A stretch of DNA of 33,625 bases from assembly GCA_023249615.1 (NCBI GenBank), contig JAHFCG010000014.1:1-33625 (forward strand), in the 5' to 3' direction. Position 1 is the first letter of the stretch. Each line of letters begins with the position of its first letter. The notes under the pieces were generated by a model. The model saw nothing but the letters and a program-made list of their open reading frames with translations. It had not been told where the DNA came from and ran no database searches. This stretch comes from a candidate division FCPU426 bacterium. Its GTDB lineage: Bacteria > Oederibacteriota > Muellerivitia > Muellerivitales > Muellerivitaceae. Of this stretch, positions 24,528 through 32,093 are shown piece after piece. The position numbers were made by a program, and so were the translations under genes.

Positions 24528-26324
24528 TTATGCATTCGGATTTTGACGGTATTTATTAGGTGATTTGCCGGTTTTTCGCTTAAAAACCTGAAGGAAATAG
24601 TTGGTGGATTGGAACCCGCAGGCTTCCGAGATGGGGCTTAAAGGAAGAGTGGTATCCAACAAAAGCCGGCGGGCTTTTTCCAACCTTTGGGTTAGCAGGA
24701 ATTCTGAAAAGGGAGATCCGGCAAAACGGGTAAATTCCCGGGAAAAAACGCTGTTCGAAAACCCGAATTGCCGGGCAATCACCGGCAGTGTCCATGGTTT
24801 TTGGAGGGAACCCTCCACGGTTTCCTGCGCCCGATGAAGTCGGATCATTTTTTCCCCGGCGGCGGGACGGGTTAAAAAAGGAATCAGACTTTCCAAGGCT
24901 CCCTCAAAGCGCTCCACCATTTCATTCAGGCTGGGAGCTGATTCCAAGCGATCCTCAATCTCCGCCCCCAAATCGGCCAGGACCGGTGCCTCGATCGCTT
25001 TTCTTTCCTCCAACTGTTCCATCAAACGATGGAGCGCCTCCAAAAAATAACGGCGGGTTCCTTCGGGTTTGCCGCGGGTTCCCATAAGGACCGCCTCGAC
25101 GAAACGGCGCCGGTGGGCGCCGGACCTTTCATTTCCTTCCTCACTCAGGGACCGGATCAACCCAGCGGGTGAACGCCTTAAGGAGGATTCGGGATTTGGT
25201 TTTTCAATGAGGTCCCCATAGAAAACCAGCGGACGATTTTGGGTTTCAGCCAGGTGCAGGGCCGCGACCGCCTCGTGGTAGGATTCGTTAAGCTCGGCGC
25301 CCCGCGGACTGGTACGGCCCACCCCGATCAAAATACGGCATTTGAATTTTTCCGATAAGCGCCTGGCCAACGCTTCCGCCTTTCCGCGAATCTCCAACTT
25401 TTCCAGGGCGGGGGATTGGCCGGGTTTGGCCGAAGTTAATACCACGGAGCCGTAATGGCGCAGGGGATAGGCGATGGATTCTTCCAGCTCATGGGCGGCT
25501 TGAAAGGCCTCCCGCTGTAACTGTCCCGCGGCGAAAAGGTCCGAAAACTCGCGCCCGGTGCTTTCTCTTTTAACCGCCAGCAAAGTGGTGGGAAAACGGG
25601 TCAGGCCCAATTCTTCCTTCTCCCATTCCAGTAGTCGTCCCGCGTATTGTGGCGGACGGAAGAATTTTTTTTGAAGGGCGACCCAGTCCACCCAGAAGCG
25701 GTGCCAAAGCTCGCGGGCGAAAACCAAACGGCGAAGTTCGTTCATCCTTTGATAGGCTTTTTCCCAATCCTGGGTCCCCGCCAAAAGCCCGGCGTAAAGC
25801 TCCATGATTTCCTGGAGGGCCCTTAAAACCTTTTCGTTGAAAACCGGCGTTTCCAAAACCGTGCGCGCGTACCCCAAAAAGTCCTGGTCCCGCGTTTTGG
25901 GATTTCGCCCGGTCAAGCGTTTCCACTGCCGGATAAGGTCGGATTCGGCGGGAAGGTTTTTTAAGAAAACCCCCGCTTGGAGAATGGCTTTACATTTTTT
26001 TTGTTCGACCAAGGGAACGAATAATCCATAAAGGCCCTGATAGGGAAAACATACGGGCTTTTGACCCCGGATAACCTTCTGAAACGCCTTCTGGTTATAA
26101 CGAATTCGATCGTTCCAATGGTCCTGGGCGTTCTCATAATCCAAGGGGGAAGGTTTGGAAACCACGTTGGTCATGATGTGCCAGGTTTCGGGATGATCCA
26201 CCGCGATAAGGTGACAGGGCAGGCCCAGAAAATAATTAAAAATGTCGTGAAACAGGTTTTGGAAAAGGAATTTGCTTTTCCAGAGGTTTTCTTTTTTTCG
26301 GAAGGGTGATTTAAGGCGCTTCAT
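24528..26324 (-). CDS. Large AraC-family transcription regulator
   Basis: 598-residue cytoplasmic protein. The last 100 residues (from about 498: RLHRAQETVEGSLQKPWTL on) are a double helix-turn-helix of the AraC/XylS type, with IARQFGFSNSVFSREFTRFAG and SEACGFQSTNYFLQVFKRKTG. The middle (about 235-385) resembles the degenerate GGDEF-like domain of YesN/CdaR-type regulators (CRILIGVGRTSPRGAELNES). The N-terminal 200 residues, with several Trp, His and Cys, look like an input domain of the PocR type, but that is a weak likeness. There are no membrane segments and no receiver domain. Its position directly upstream of the two deacetylase genes on the same strand suggests that it regulates them, perhaps in response to a sugar. 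Confidence 0.85.
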   Translation of the reverse strand: MKRLKSPFRKKENLWKSKFLFQNLFHDIFNYFLGLPCHLIAVDHPETWHIMTNVVSKPSPLDYENAQDHWNDRIRYNQKAFQKVIRGQKPVCFPYQGLYGLFVPLVEQKKCKAILQAGVFLKNLPAESDLIRQWKRLTGRNPKTRDQDFLGYARTVLETPVFNEKVLRALQEIMELYAGLLAGTQDWEKAYQRMNELRRLVFARELWHRFWVDWVALQKKFFRPPQYAGRLLEWEKEELGLTRFPTTLLAVKRESTGREFSDLFAAGQLQREAFQAAHELEESIAYPLRHYGSVVLTSAKPGQSPALEKLEIRGKAEALARRLSEKFKCRILIGVGRTSPRGAELNESYHEAVAALHLAETQNRPLVFYGDLIEKPNPESSLRRSPAGLIRSLSEEGNERSGAHRRRFVEAVLMGTRGKPEGTRRYFLEALHRLMEQLEERKAIEAPVLADLGAEIEDRLESAPSLNEMVERFEGALESLIPFLTRPAAGEKMIRLHRAQETVEGSLQKPWTLPVIARQFGFSNSVFSREFTRFAGSPFSEFLLTQRLEKARRLLLDTTLPLSPISEACGFQSTNYFLQVFKRKTGKSPNKYRQNPNA

Positions 26325-26404
26325 GGGCCAAGGATAACACAGGAAAACGGACCTCCCAAGCCATCCCCGGTCAAACGCTTCCGGGAATTCCTTTAAAAAC
26401 CGGA

Positions 26405-29347
26405 TTAACGGATAATTATCACTTTGGCCGTTTGTCTGGCGACCAGGCCTCCGTCTTTCCCATAAAGTTCCACTTTTCCGAAATAAAGTCCGCTCGCCAA
26501 ACCAACCGCGGGATAGTCGGCCTGATTTGTTCCTGGTTGGCCATTCAAGATGGTGACTAACTCCCCGGCCATATCAAATAAAAACACTTTTAGGGTCAAA
26601 CTCATGGATGAATGAATTTTGAAAGCAACCGTAGTTTGGCCACTGGTTACCACATTGGGTTGGACAAAAACCACCCCTTGGGCGGGGTCACCCCCCCCAT
26701 TGATCACGATCACCCTTTGGGTATTGACCTGATCAGCCCCGTTTTCCAGCCAATGGGTTTCAATGAAATATCCCCCGTTGGTAACCACGGCGTCCTGGTC
26801 GTTGGTGCCATCCCACGCTACCGTGAAGCTTGTGCCGGGGAGATTTACCAGAATCGTCGAACCTTTGGAAGCGGCAGCCCCCGAAGGGGGATTGGGTTGA
26901 ATGACTTCGGTTGATAATTGAACGGATTTTACGATTCCGTTACCCGCGTCCATAACTTTTTCATAGAGGTGTTTCACCACCTCCCCCGCCTCGTTGTAAA
27001 CATTTACGGTGACGGTGGAAAGGGTCCGGCTGACGGTAACCTCCTGGGTCAGGGAAGTGACGAGACTCGAAGGATCGACATTATCCACTTTTAAAAAGTA
27101 ATGACCATTGGTAAGGGGAGAGCCCGTTTGGTTGCTCCCGTCCCAAACTTCCACCAACTGTCCGTTAACAAAAATTGAGACAACCCCGGAAACGCTGGTG
27201 ATGGCCGTTTCGGAAAGTTGAAGGCTGGAGGCGGGGACAAAAAAGGTCAGTAGGGGAAAAGATTTCACCAGTTCTCCCGCCTCGTTGTAAACCCCTATTC
27301 GAACCGTGTAGGGTCCGGGAACCGGAACCTCGAGGGTTACGGGAATGGATTTTCCCCCGTCATGGAAAACCCCCGCCTGGTTAATAAGGGTAAACCCCTC
27401 CGTAAAGCCGCTATTCACTTTTACAAAGTAAGGCAACGAATAGACGCCGGGTGAGAGGGTCGAAAAGGCCCAGGTGAGGATTTGTCCCTGGGCCCGCAAG
27501 CTCAAGGGGGGAGTGGAAGGAGACCCAAAACCGACAAAGGTAACCTCCGCCGGAAGCGTGTCGATAACCGTCACGTTTAAAGCGATAGAACCACTGACGG
27601 TCAACGAAATGGTGTAAGTGATGGTGTCGCCCATTCGGGCCGTAAATTCTGAGGCAAATTTTTGAATTTGAACGCCCGGAGTGGGTGTATAGGAGTTGGT
27701 TGGGGTGCATGTCGCGGTGAAAGTAAAGGTGGGCGTGGGCGTGTGGGTGAAGGTAAAAGTTTTGGTGGGGGTTGGGGTAACGGTGGGAGTGAAGGTCCAG
27801 GTTGAGGTGAAGGTGTGGGTGGAGGTAAAGGTCGAGGTTGAGGTGAAAGTGGGGGTTGAGGTATGGGTGGAGGTGAAGGACGAAGTAGCGGTAAAGGTGT
27901 GGGTGCTCGTTCGGGTGTGGGTGGGTGAAAAAGTCGAGGTAAAGGTGGAGGTTGAGGTAAAGCTGTGAGTGGCGGTGGGGGAAAAAGTCCGTGTGAAAGT
28001 GGGCGTGGCGGTACTAGTTGGTGAAGGGGTTGGGCTGTTTGTGGGAGAACTGGTCGCAGTTCGCGTAAATGACGGGGTGAAGGAGGGAGAGAAGGATTTG
28101 GTCGCGGTAAAGGTATAGGAAGAAGTTGAGGTGAACGACGCGGTAGGCGTCGGGCTGGCTGTGGATGTCCGGGTAAAGGTTGAGGTTCCGGTAAAGGAAA
28201 AGGTGGAGGTTGAGGTGGATGTTTTGGTGGCTAAACCCGTGGCGGTCGGGGTGGGTGTACAGGCGGTAACGGTATTCGTTACGGTGTTGGAGGTAAGCCC
28301 CGCTGTTTCCAGGTCCGATTCCGCCGCGACGTTCACGATCGTTTCCCCGCAAGTGTCGGCGACCACTTGAAAGGTTAAGGTTCCGGAATTTCCGGGATAC
28401 AGGTAACCCACATTCCAGATAAGGTCGTTTCCCAAAATGGCCGTGATGGGAATGTTGGGACTGCTTCCCATGGAATTGGGAACATAGGTGGTTCCGGCAG
28501 GAACGGTATCGTTGATCACGACTCCGTCGATGGGGGAGGCGCCGGTATTCGCGTAGGTCAGGGTGTAGGTGATGGTTTGGCCGAGGCTGACTTGCCCCGC
28601 GGGGCTGTTCGATTTGACCAGGGTGATTAAGGGAGTGGGGCAGGAGATCCAGCTGACATCGTCCAGAAAACCATAACCGTAATGACCGCCCGCGTCACAG
28701 TCAAAATCGGTCACCCTCAAGGTCACCTGTTGGCCCCCGTATTTACAAAGGTTGATGGTGTATTGGGTCCAGGGCAGATATCCCCAATCGTTGGGGGTGC
28801 CATTGATGGTGCAGGCTCCGTTGCCGCCGTTGCCCGTAAGGCCGTCCACCACGATCTGGCCCAGGTTGTTGGCCCAGTTGTAACTGACGGCGGCCACCAC
28901 GGCCCCGCCCACCAGGACATCGGCCCGCAAAAAGGTGTCCCCGGTCAAATCATTCTTTTGAAAATGGTAATTCTCAAAAACACCCGCGAACCAGAAGGAG
29001 AGGCAGCATTGTCCGTTGGAAGGCACCGTGTCGGTTTGTTGGATACTGGCCCAGTCCTGGTGGTTGTTATCGCCACGGCCTGAAAAAAGCTGGGCGGCGA
29101 AATTTCCTGTATGGGTCATATTTAATCCGCCGTTGGAATTGGTGGCGGGGCCCGACTGGACCAGGCTGGCGTTGGGTTGGCAAACCATGGAAACCGCCGA
29201 ACCACTGGAGGTAGTCCAACCGGCAAGGCTGCCAGCCTCAAACCCGGGGTTTACCCAGGCCCAGGCCGTGCTGATGCCCTCAAACCCCAGGAACATCTCA
29301 AAAAACAGGATTTCGGTCAATTTTGAACGACGGAAAATTCCAAACAT
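26405..29347 (-). CDS. Cell-surface protein with DUF11-like and FlgD-like domains
   Basis: 980 residues. The N-terminus has basic residues (FRRSK) and a hydrophobic run ending at STAWA, a likely signal peptide. Domains in order: a jelly-roll-like domain opening with NPGFEAGSLAGW (about 33-235); a DUF11-type beta domain (about 238-362, GQTITYTLTYANTG); a Thr-rich linker of about 190 residues (364-552); and a second DUF11-type domain (about 555-670, MGDTITYTISLTVSG). Two FlgD-like units follow (VYNEAGELVK and VYNEAGEVVK, each with a WDG-N signature), then a tail ending in SGLYFGKVELYGK and KVIIIR. GGGAGG stands six bases before the ATG. Probably exported to the surface; function unknown. Confidence 0.85.
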   Translation of the reverse strand: MFGIFRRSKLTEILFFEMFLGFEGISTAWAWVNPGFEAGSLAGWTTSSGSAVSMVCQPNASLVQSGPATNSNGGLNMTHTGNFAAQLFSGRGDNNHQDWASIQQTDTVPSNGQCCLSFWFAGVFENYHFQKNDLTGDTFLRADVLVGGAVVAAVSYNWANNLGQIVVDGLTGNGGNGACTINGTPNDWGYLPWTQYTINLCKYGGQQVTLRVTDFDCDAGGHYGYGFLDDVSWISCPTPLITLVKSNSPAGQVSLGQTITYTLTYANTGASPIDGVVINDTVPAGTTYVPNSMGSSPNIPITAILGNDLIWNVGYLYPGNSGTLTFQVVADTCGETIVNVAAESDLETAGLTSNTVTNTVTACTPTPTATGLATKTSTSTSTFSFTGTSTFTRTSTASPTPTASFTSTSSYTFTATKSFSPSFTPSFTRTATSSPTNSPTPSPTSTATPTFTRTFSPTATHSFTSTSTFTSTFSPTHTRTSTHTFTATSSFTSTHTSTPTFTSTSTFTSTHTFTSTWTFTPTVTPTPTKTFTFTHTPTPTFTFTATCTPTNSYTPTPGVQIQKFASEFTARMGDTITYTISLTVSGSIALNVTVIDTLPAEVTFVGFGSPSTPPLSLRAQGQILTWAFSTLSPGVYSLPYFVKVNSGFTEGFTLINQAGVFHDGGKSIPVTLEVPVPGPYTVRIGVYNEAGELVKSFPLLTFFVPASSLQLSETAITSVSGVVSIFVNGQLVEVWDGSNQTGSPLTNGHYFLKVDNVDPSSLVTSLTQEVTVSRTLSTVTVNVYNEAGEVVKHLYEKVMDAGNGIVKSVQLSTEVIQPNPPSGAAASKGSTILVNLPGTSFTVAWDGTNDQDAVVTNGGYFIETHWLENGADQVNTQRVIVINGGGDPAQGVVFVQPNVVTSGQTTVAFKIHSSMSLTLKVFLFDMAGELVTILNGQPGTNQADYPAVGLASGLYFGKVELYGKDGGLVARQTAKVIIIR
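27690..28255 (-). repeat. Degenerate repeat encoding a second Thr-rich linker
   Basis: About 570 bases encode repeated units such as TFTSTSTFTSTHTFTST. The + strand is strongly G/T-rich. It is the same kind of tract as in the large deacetylase gene at 18888-19550. Confidence 0.85.
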
Positions 29348-29479
29348 GTTAAACCTCCCGCGCGAACAGGACGTTTTTCAGACGTTAGAATTTTTAATTT
29401 AGGTTTTGGTTCTTTTTAAAAGGGGGGAGGAGCCGCTTGTTAGGGGTGACAGCCGGTAGCAAAATCTTCTCTCGATTAA

Positions 29480-29485
29480 ATTATA
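29480..29485 (-). promoter_or_regulatory. Possible -10 box for the surface-protein gene
   Basis: A perfect TATAAT on the - strand lies about 130 bases before the ATG at 29347. No convincing -35 is seen at the usual distance. Nothing else is recognised in the 376-base gap 29348-29723. Confidence 0.25.
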
Positions 29486-29723
29486 ACTTTTCACGGGTTC
29501 GGCAATCACAAATTCAAAACGTGTCAGGGGAAATTTTAGGTAAAATAAATCGTGCCAGGGTAAACGAGGGACAATGGATGGGTTTTGGCGGATAATTTTC
29601 GGGAAGAGGCTTATTTTCAGGGAAAACGGTTTCAAGTTTGTTTCCTTATATGGCGTCCTAATGTCTTTGCTTTTGATGAATCCCAGGCGGGGGTAAAATT
29701 GGGCACCTCCCAAAGGATGGAAA

Positions 29724-30452
29724 ATGCCTTTCACGTTACTGAAGATAAACTGGTTGGAAGCCCTTCACCCGCGCCACCTCCTTGATCCAACCACCCTTTG
29801 CCTTTTATCCGCCAACCTGATTCCCCTGGCCGGTGTCTTCTGGTGGCATTGGGATTTATTTCTTCTCATGATGGTGTATTGGATGGAAACCGGGGTGATC
29901 GGGTTCTGGAATATTTTGAGGATGGCTATTGAGGCAAGGTGGTTCGCCCTTTTCCTGGTCCCGTTTTTCTGCCTTCATTTCGGGGGTTTTATGTTCGGTC
30001 ATTTTGTGGTTTTGTTGGGTCTGTTTGGAAAGGACTGGCACCAGAAGATTCACGGGCCTGGTGATGTTATCCAGGTTCTTTTTTTCGGAGCCGGTCTTTG
30101 GATTCCGGTTCTCGCGCTTTTCGTGAGCCACGGTATTTCCTTTTTGCTCAACTTTTTGAATCCTTTTTTCGCCCGGAAGCGAAAACCATTATTTTCCAAA
30201 CAGGATGGAGCCCCGCAACAACCGTTGCCGGAAAAATTCAGGGACAGGGCGCTGGAAATTAACGAAATAATGAAGGCCCCCTATCGGCGTATTTTCATCC
30301 TGCATTTGACCCTTATTTTTGGAGCGGTATTAACAGTGATTTTTCAGACGAAAACGGCTGCTTATGTCCTGCTGATTTTGATTAAAATCATCGTAGATAC
30401 GGCCTCCCACGCGCGGAAGAATTTTATGGATGGTTTTTTTAACCAGGACTGA
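29724..30452 (+). CDS. DUF6498-like membrane protein
   Basis: 242 residues with about six membrane segments and short loops. FLLMMVYWMETGVIGFWNILRM, HFGGFMFGHFVVLLG and the late TAAYVLLILIKIIVDTASHAR are the pattern of the DUF6498 family of uncharacterised bacterial membrane proteins (recognised from memory). A polar loop with Lys, Arg and Glu lies at about 150-190. A GGATGG sequence precedes the ATG. It is followed after 18 bases by the acetyltransferase gene. No function is known for the family. Confidence 0.75.
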   Translation: MPFTLLKINWLEALHPRHLLDPTTLCLLSANLIPLAGVFWWHWDLFLLMMVYWMETGVIGFWNILRMAIEARWFALFLVPFFCLHFGGFMFGHFVVLLGLFGKDWHQKIHGPGDVIQVLFFGAGLWIPVLALFVSHGISFLLNFLNPFFARKRKPLFSKQDGAPQQPLPEKFRDRALEINEIMKAPYRRIFILHLTLIFGAVLTVIFQTKTAAYVLLILIKIIVDTASHARKNFMDGFFNQD

Positions 30453-30470
30453 AATTGAAAAAGGAATCCC

Positions 30471-31331
30471 ATGATTTCCATTTCCGCCCATTTAACCCCT
30501 GAGAAATTCCTCAAAACCGCCGGGCCCTGGCTTGAGAAAAATGAGCCCCAAAACAACCTGATTCTCGGAATCGCCTCAAATATCGCTTCAAAGCCTCTGG
30601 ACCAGAGGCAGGAATACCACTTTTGGGTGGTCAAAAAAGGGAAGGAAATCGCGGGGGCCGCCTTTTGGACGCCTCCGTTTAAATTAAGCCTCACCGAAAT
30701 GGAATCCGACGCCCTCATTTTCCTGGCCCGGAAGCTGGTTAAACAGGTCCCCCTTATCCCGGGGGTGAACGGACCCAAGGAAATCCTTCCCACTTTTATC
30801 CGCGCCTGGAACGCGCCCGGCCTCCAGGCGGAAATAGAAACATCCTCCCGTCTTTATCACTTGGAAAAGGTTGGGGAGGTTCCACCGGTTGGCGGCGAAA
30901 TGCGGATTGCCGGGCCGGAGGAAACCGACCGTCTTACCCAGTGGTTCAAACTCTTCCGGGAGGAACTTCGGGCTCCCGAAAAATTGGACGAAAGGGAATG
31001 GGTCGGGGGGTATATCCGGGAACAACGGTTGTTTGTCTGGAATCATGGCCAAGCCTGCGCAATGGCCGGTTACGCGGGGATAACCCCCAACGGAGCCAGA
31101 ATCGTCATGGTTTACACTCCACGGGGACTTCGGAAAAGGGGCTACGCCACCAACCTGGTGGCTTCCTTAAGTCAAAAACTTCTCCAGGGGAGCCGCAAAT
31201 TCTGCGTTTTATATACCGACCTTTTAAACCCGACCTCCAACCACATTTATCAAAAAATAGGTTATTTGCCGGTTTGCGATTGGGATAGCTACTCTTTTCA
31301 GGCTTTTAAGGGGCTGTTGGAAGGGGAATAA
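30471..31331 (+). CDS. GNAT-family N-acetyltransferase
   Basis: 286-residue two-part acetyltransferase. The C-terminal half carries the GNAT core: AMAGYAGITPNGARIVMVYT (beta strands), RGLRKRGYATNLVASLSQ (the R/Q-x-x-G-x-A pyrophosphate loop that binds acetyl-CoA, near 220), then VLYTDLLNPTSNHIYQKIGY, the typical N-x-x-x-x-x-Y-x-K-x-G-Y signature. The N-terminal half is divergent, as in many paired GNAT proteins. The acceptor substrate cannot be told. It starts 18 bases after the preceding membrane-protein gene. Confidence 0.88.
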   Translation: MISISAHLTPEKFLKTAGPWLEKNEPQNNLILGIASNIASKPLDQRQEYHFWVVKKGKEIAGAAFWTPPFKLSLTEMESDALIFLARKLVKQVPLIPGVNGPKEILPTFIRAWNAPGLQAEIETSSRLYHLEKVGEVPPVGGEMRIAGPEETDRLTQWFKLFREELRAPEKLDEREWVGGYIREQRLFVWNHGQACAMAGYAGITPNGARIVMVYTPRGLRKRGYATNLVASLSQKLLQGSRKFCVLYTDLLNPTSNHIYQKIGYLPVCDWDSYSFQAFKGLLEGE

Positions 31332-31340
31332 CCGGTTCTC

Positions 31341-31370
31341 ATACCCAAATGTCTGACGGCATTCGGGTAT
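31341..31370 (-). repeat. Hairpin repeat, copy A
   Basis: ATACCCAAATG (31341-31351) and CATTCGGGTAT (31360-31370) enclose the loop TCTGACGG. The single A-C mismatch on this strand becomes a G-U pair on the - strand, so the RNA may be read from there. It lies ten bases after the acetyltransferase stop codon. Confidence 0.7.
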
Positions 31371-31415
31371 GGCGGGCTGGCAATGGGGATTATTCAATTT
31401 TTTCAGCCCCAAATA

Positions 31416-31443
31416 AAAAGCCTGAACGAATGTTCAGGCTTTT
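31416..31443 (-). terminator. Intrinsic terminator of the Lys/Ala mini-gene
   Basis: A perfect 12-base stem (31416-31427 with 31432-31443; core GCCTGAAC/GTTCAGGC) has a four-base loop. On the - strand it is followed by TTATTT after a run of T in the stem, so it fits termination on that strand. On the + strand the T-run is short. Confidence 0.75.
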
Positions 31444-31483
31444 GGTACACATGAAACAAAAAAAGCGCCGGAAAATTTCTTTC

Positions 31484-31528
31484 CTAGCGCTTTTTTTTCT
31501 TCGCGGCCTTCTTCGCTTTCTTCGCCAT
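31484..31528 (-). CDS. 14-residue Lys/Ala mini-protein
   Basis: The - strand has ATG at 31528-31526 and TAG at 31486-31484, encoding MAKKAKKAAKKKKR. A perfect AAGGAGG (complement of 31535-31541) lies six bases before the ATG, the strongest ribosome binding site in this part of the window. A terminator follows 40 bases after the stop. This is a complete small transcription unit. The product is purely basic and resembles the short Lys/Ala repeats of histone H1-like or nucleoid proteins, so DNA or RNA binding is conceivable. It may instead be a leader peptide or a degraded gene. No function is known to me. Confidence 0.6.
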   Translation of the reverse strand: MAKKAKKAAKKKKR

Positions 31529-31712
31529 GAGCAACCTCCTTCTCTTCGCTAAACGTAGGTTCATCCTAACACCCGCTCCCGCGTCATATTTTTATATCTT
31601 TGGTTGAAAAGTTTTGTGCATCGATTTGTGTTGCTATTTAGAAATAATGGGAGATGGAAAAAGGCAATTTTGAATTCTGAATTTTGAGTTTTTAATTTCG
31701 AAAATAAGCGCG

Positions 31713-31736
31713 CCCAACTGTCTTACGGCAGATGGG
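31713..31736 (-). repeat. Hairpin repeat, copy B
   Basis: CCCAACTG (31713-31720) and CAGATGGG (31729-31736) enclose the loop TCTTACGG. It shares the preceding AATAAG (31703) and the following TTATGGGAATCATT-type flank with copy C, 73 bases away. Confidence 0.65.
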
Positions 31737-31782
31737 TATTTTTATTTGGTTATGGGAATCATTAATTGTTCCGCAAATAAGT

Positions 31783-31812
31783 ATGCCCAAACGTCTTTCG
31801 GCGTTCGGGCAT
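31783..31812 (-). repeat. Hairpin repeat, copy C
   Basis: ATGCCCAAACG (31783-31793) and CGTTCGGGCAT (31802-31812) enclose the loop TCTTTCGG. Stem bases differ from copies A and B in a paired manner (ATG/CAT, CTG/CAG and ACG/CGT next to the loop), while the loop pattern TCTNNCGG stays. A run TATTTTTTG follows on the + strand, so it could also end + strand transcripts. Confidence 0.7.
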
Positions 31813-31847
31813 TATTTTTTGATTATGGATATCATTTTCATTTTTTC

Positions 31848-31948
31848 AAAAAATAAAGGCCGCACGCTCCGGCAAGGCGGAGATCAAGGGGCTCACCCAA
31901 TCTTATGATTGTTTTGTTAGTGGCCCAACTTTGATTTACGGTGCGACC
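31848..31948 (-). ncRNA. Putative multi-branched structured RNA with U-tract
   Basis: On the - strand the sequence begins GGUCGCAC (31948-31941), which pairs completely, with one G-U, with GUGCGGCC (31865-31858), and the U-rich tail UUUAUUUUUU follows. Inside are two branches. One is CUCCG (31882-31878) with CGGAG (31871-31867). The other is AUCAA (+ strand 31883-31887) with UUGAU (31931-31935), continued by GGGC-CAC/GUG-GCCC (31889-31896 with 31920-31926, one bulge) and a terminal CAAUC-GAUUG stem (31898-31902 with 31907-31911). The closing stem works better on the - strand, where the tail resembles a terminator. I know no RNA family that fits, and it is not a tRNA. Confidence 0.5.
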
Positions 31949-32093
31949 TGTAGGTATCTTTCTCCCATTCGGGTCTTACCGCAATAAAAATGAAGGGGAG
32001 ATAAAATATTTTTCACGCATAAAATGTACCTGATTTTTCGAAAACGGAATGGAGGGGTTCCGGGGGACAGTCCGCGGGGAAAAAGAAAAACCT
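31949..32093. other. Gene-free stretch between structured RNA and PAS gene
   Basis: About 145 AT-rich bases with a weak GGTA...TACC fold near 31952-31980. I see no gene and no convincing promoter. It could hold the promoter of the - strand RNA element next to it. Confidence 0.4.

Noticed and set aside
27690-28255. CRISPR array or minisatellite
   Set aside because: The repetition is degenerate, has no constant repeat and spacer lengths, and stays in frame with a Thr-rich protein.
29585-29785. 66-codon frame before the DUF6498-like gene
   Set aside because: It overlaps the start of the real membrane protein and has low-quality composition without a family likeness.
31349-31552. 67-codon + strand frame over the mini-gene and its terminator
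   Set aside because: It runs through two hairpins and the terminator, has no ribosome binding site and no family likeness.
31858-31948. tRNA or tRNA-like gene
   Set aside because: The closing stem is 8 pairs, but there is no T-loop GTTCGA-type sequence, no anticodon arm geometry and no CCA.
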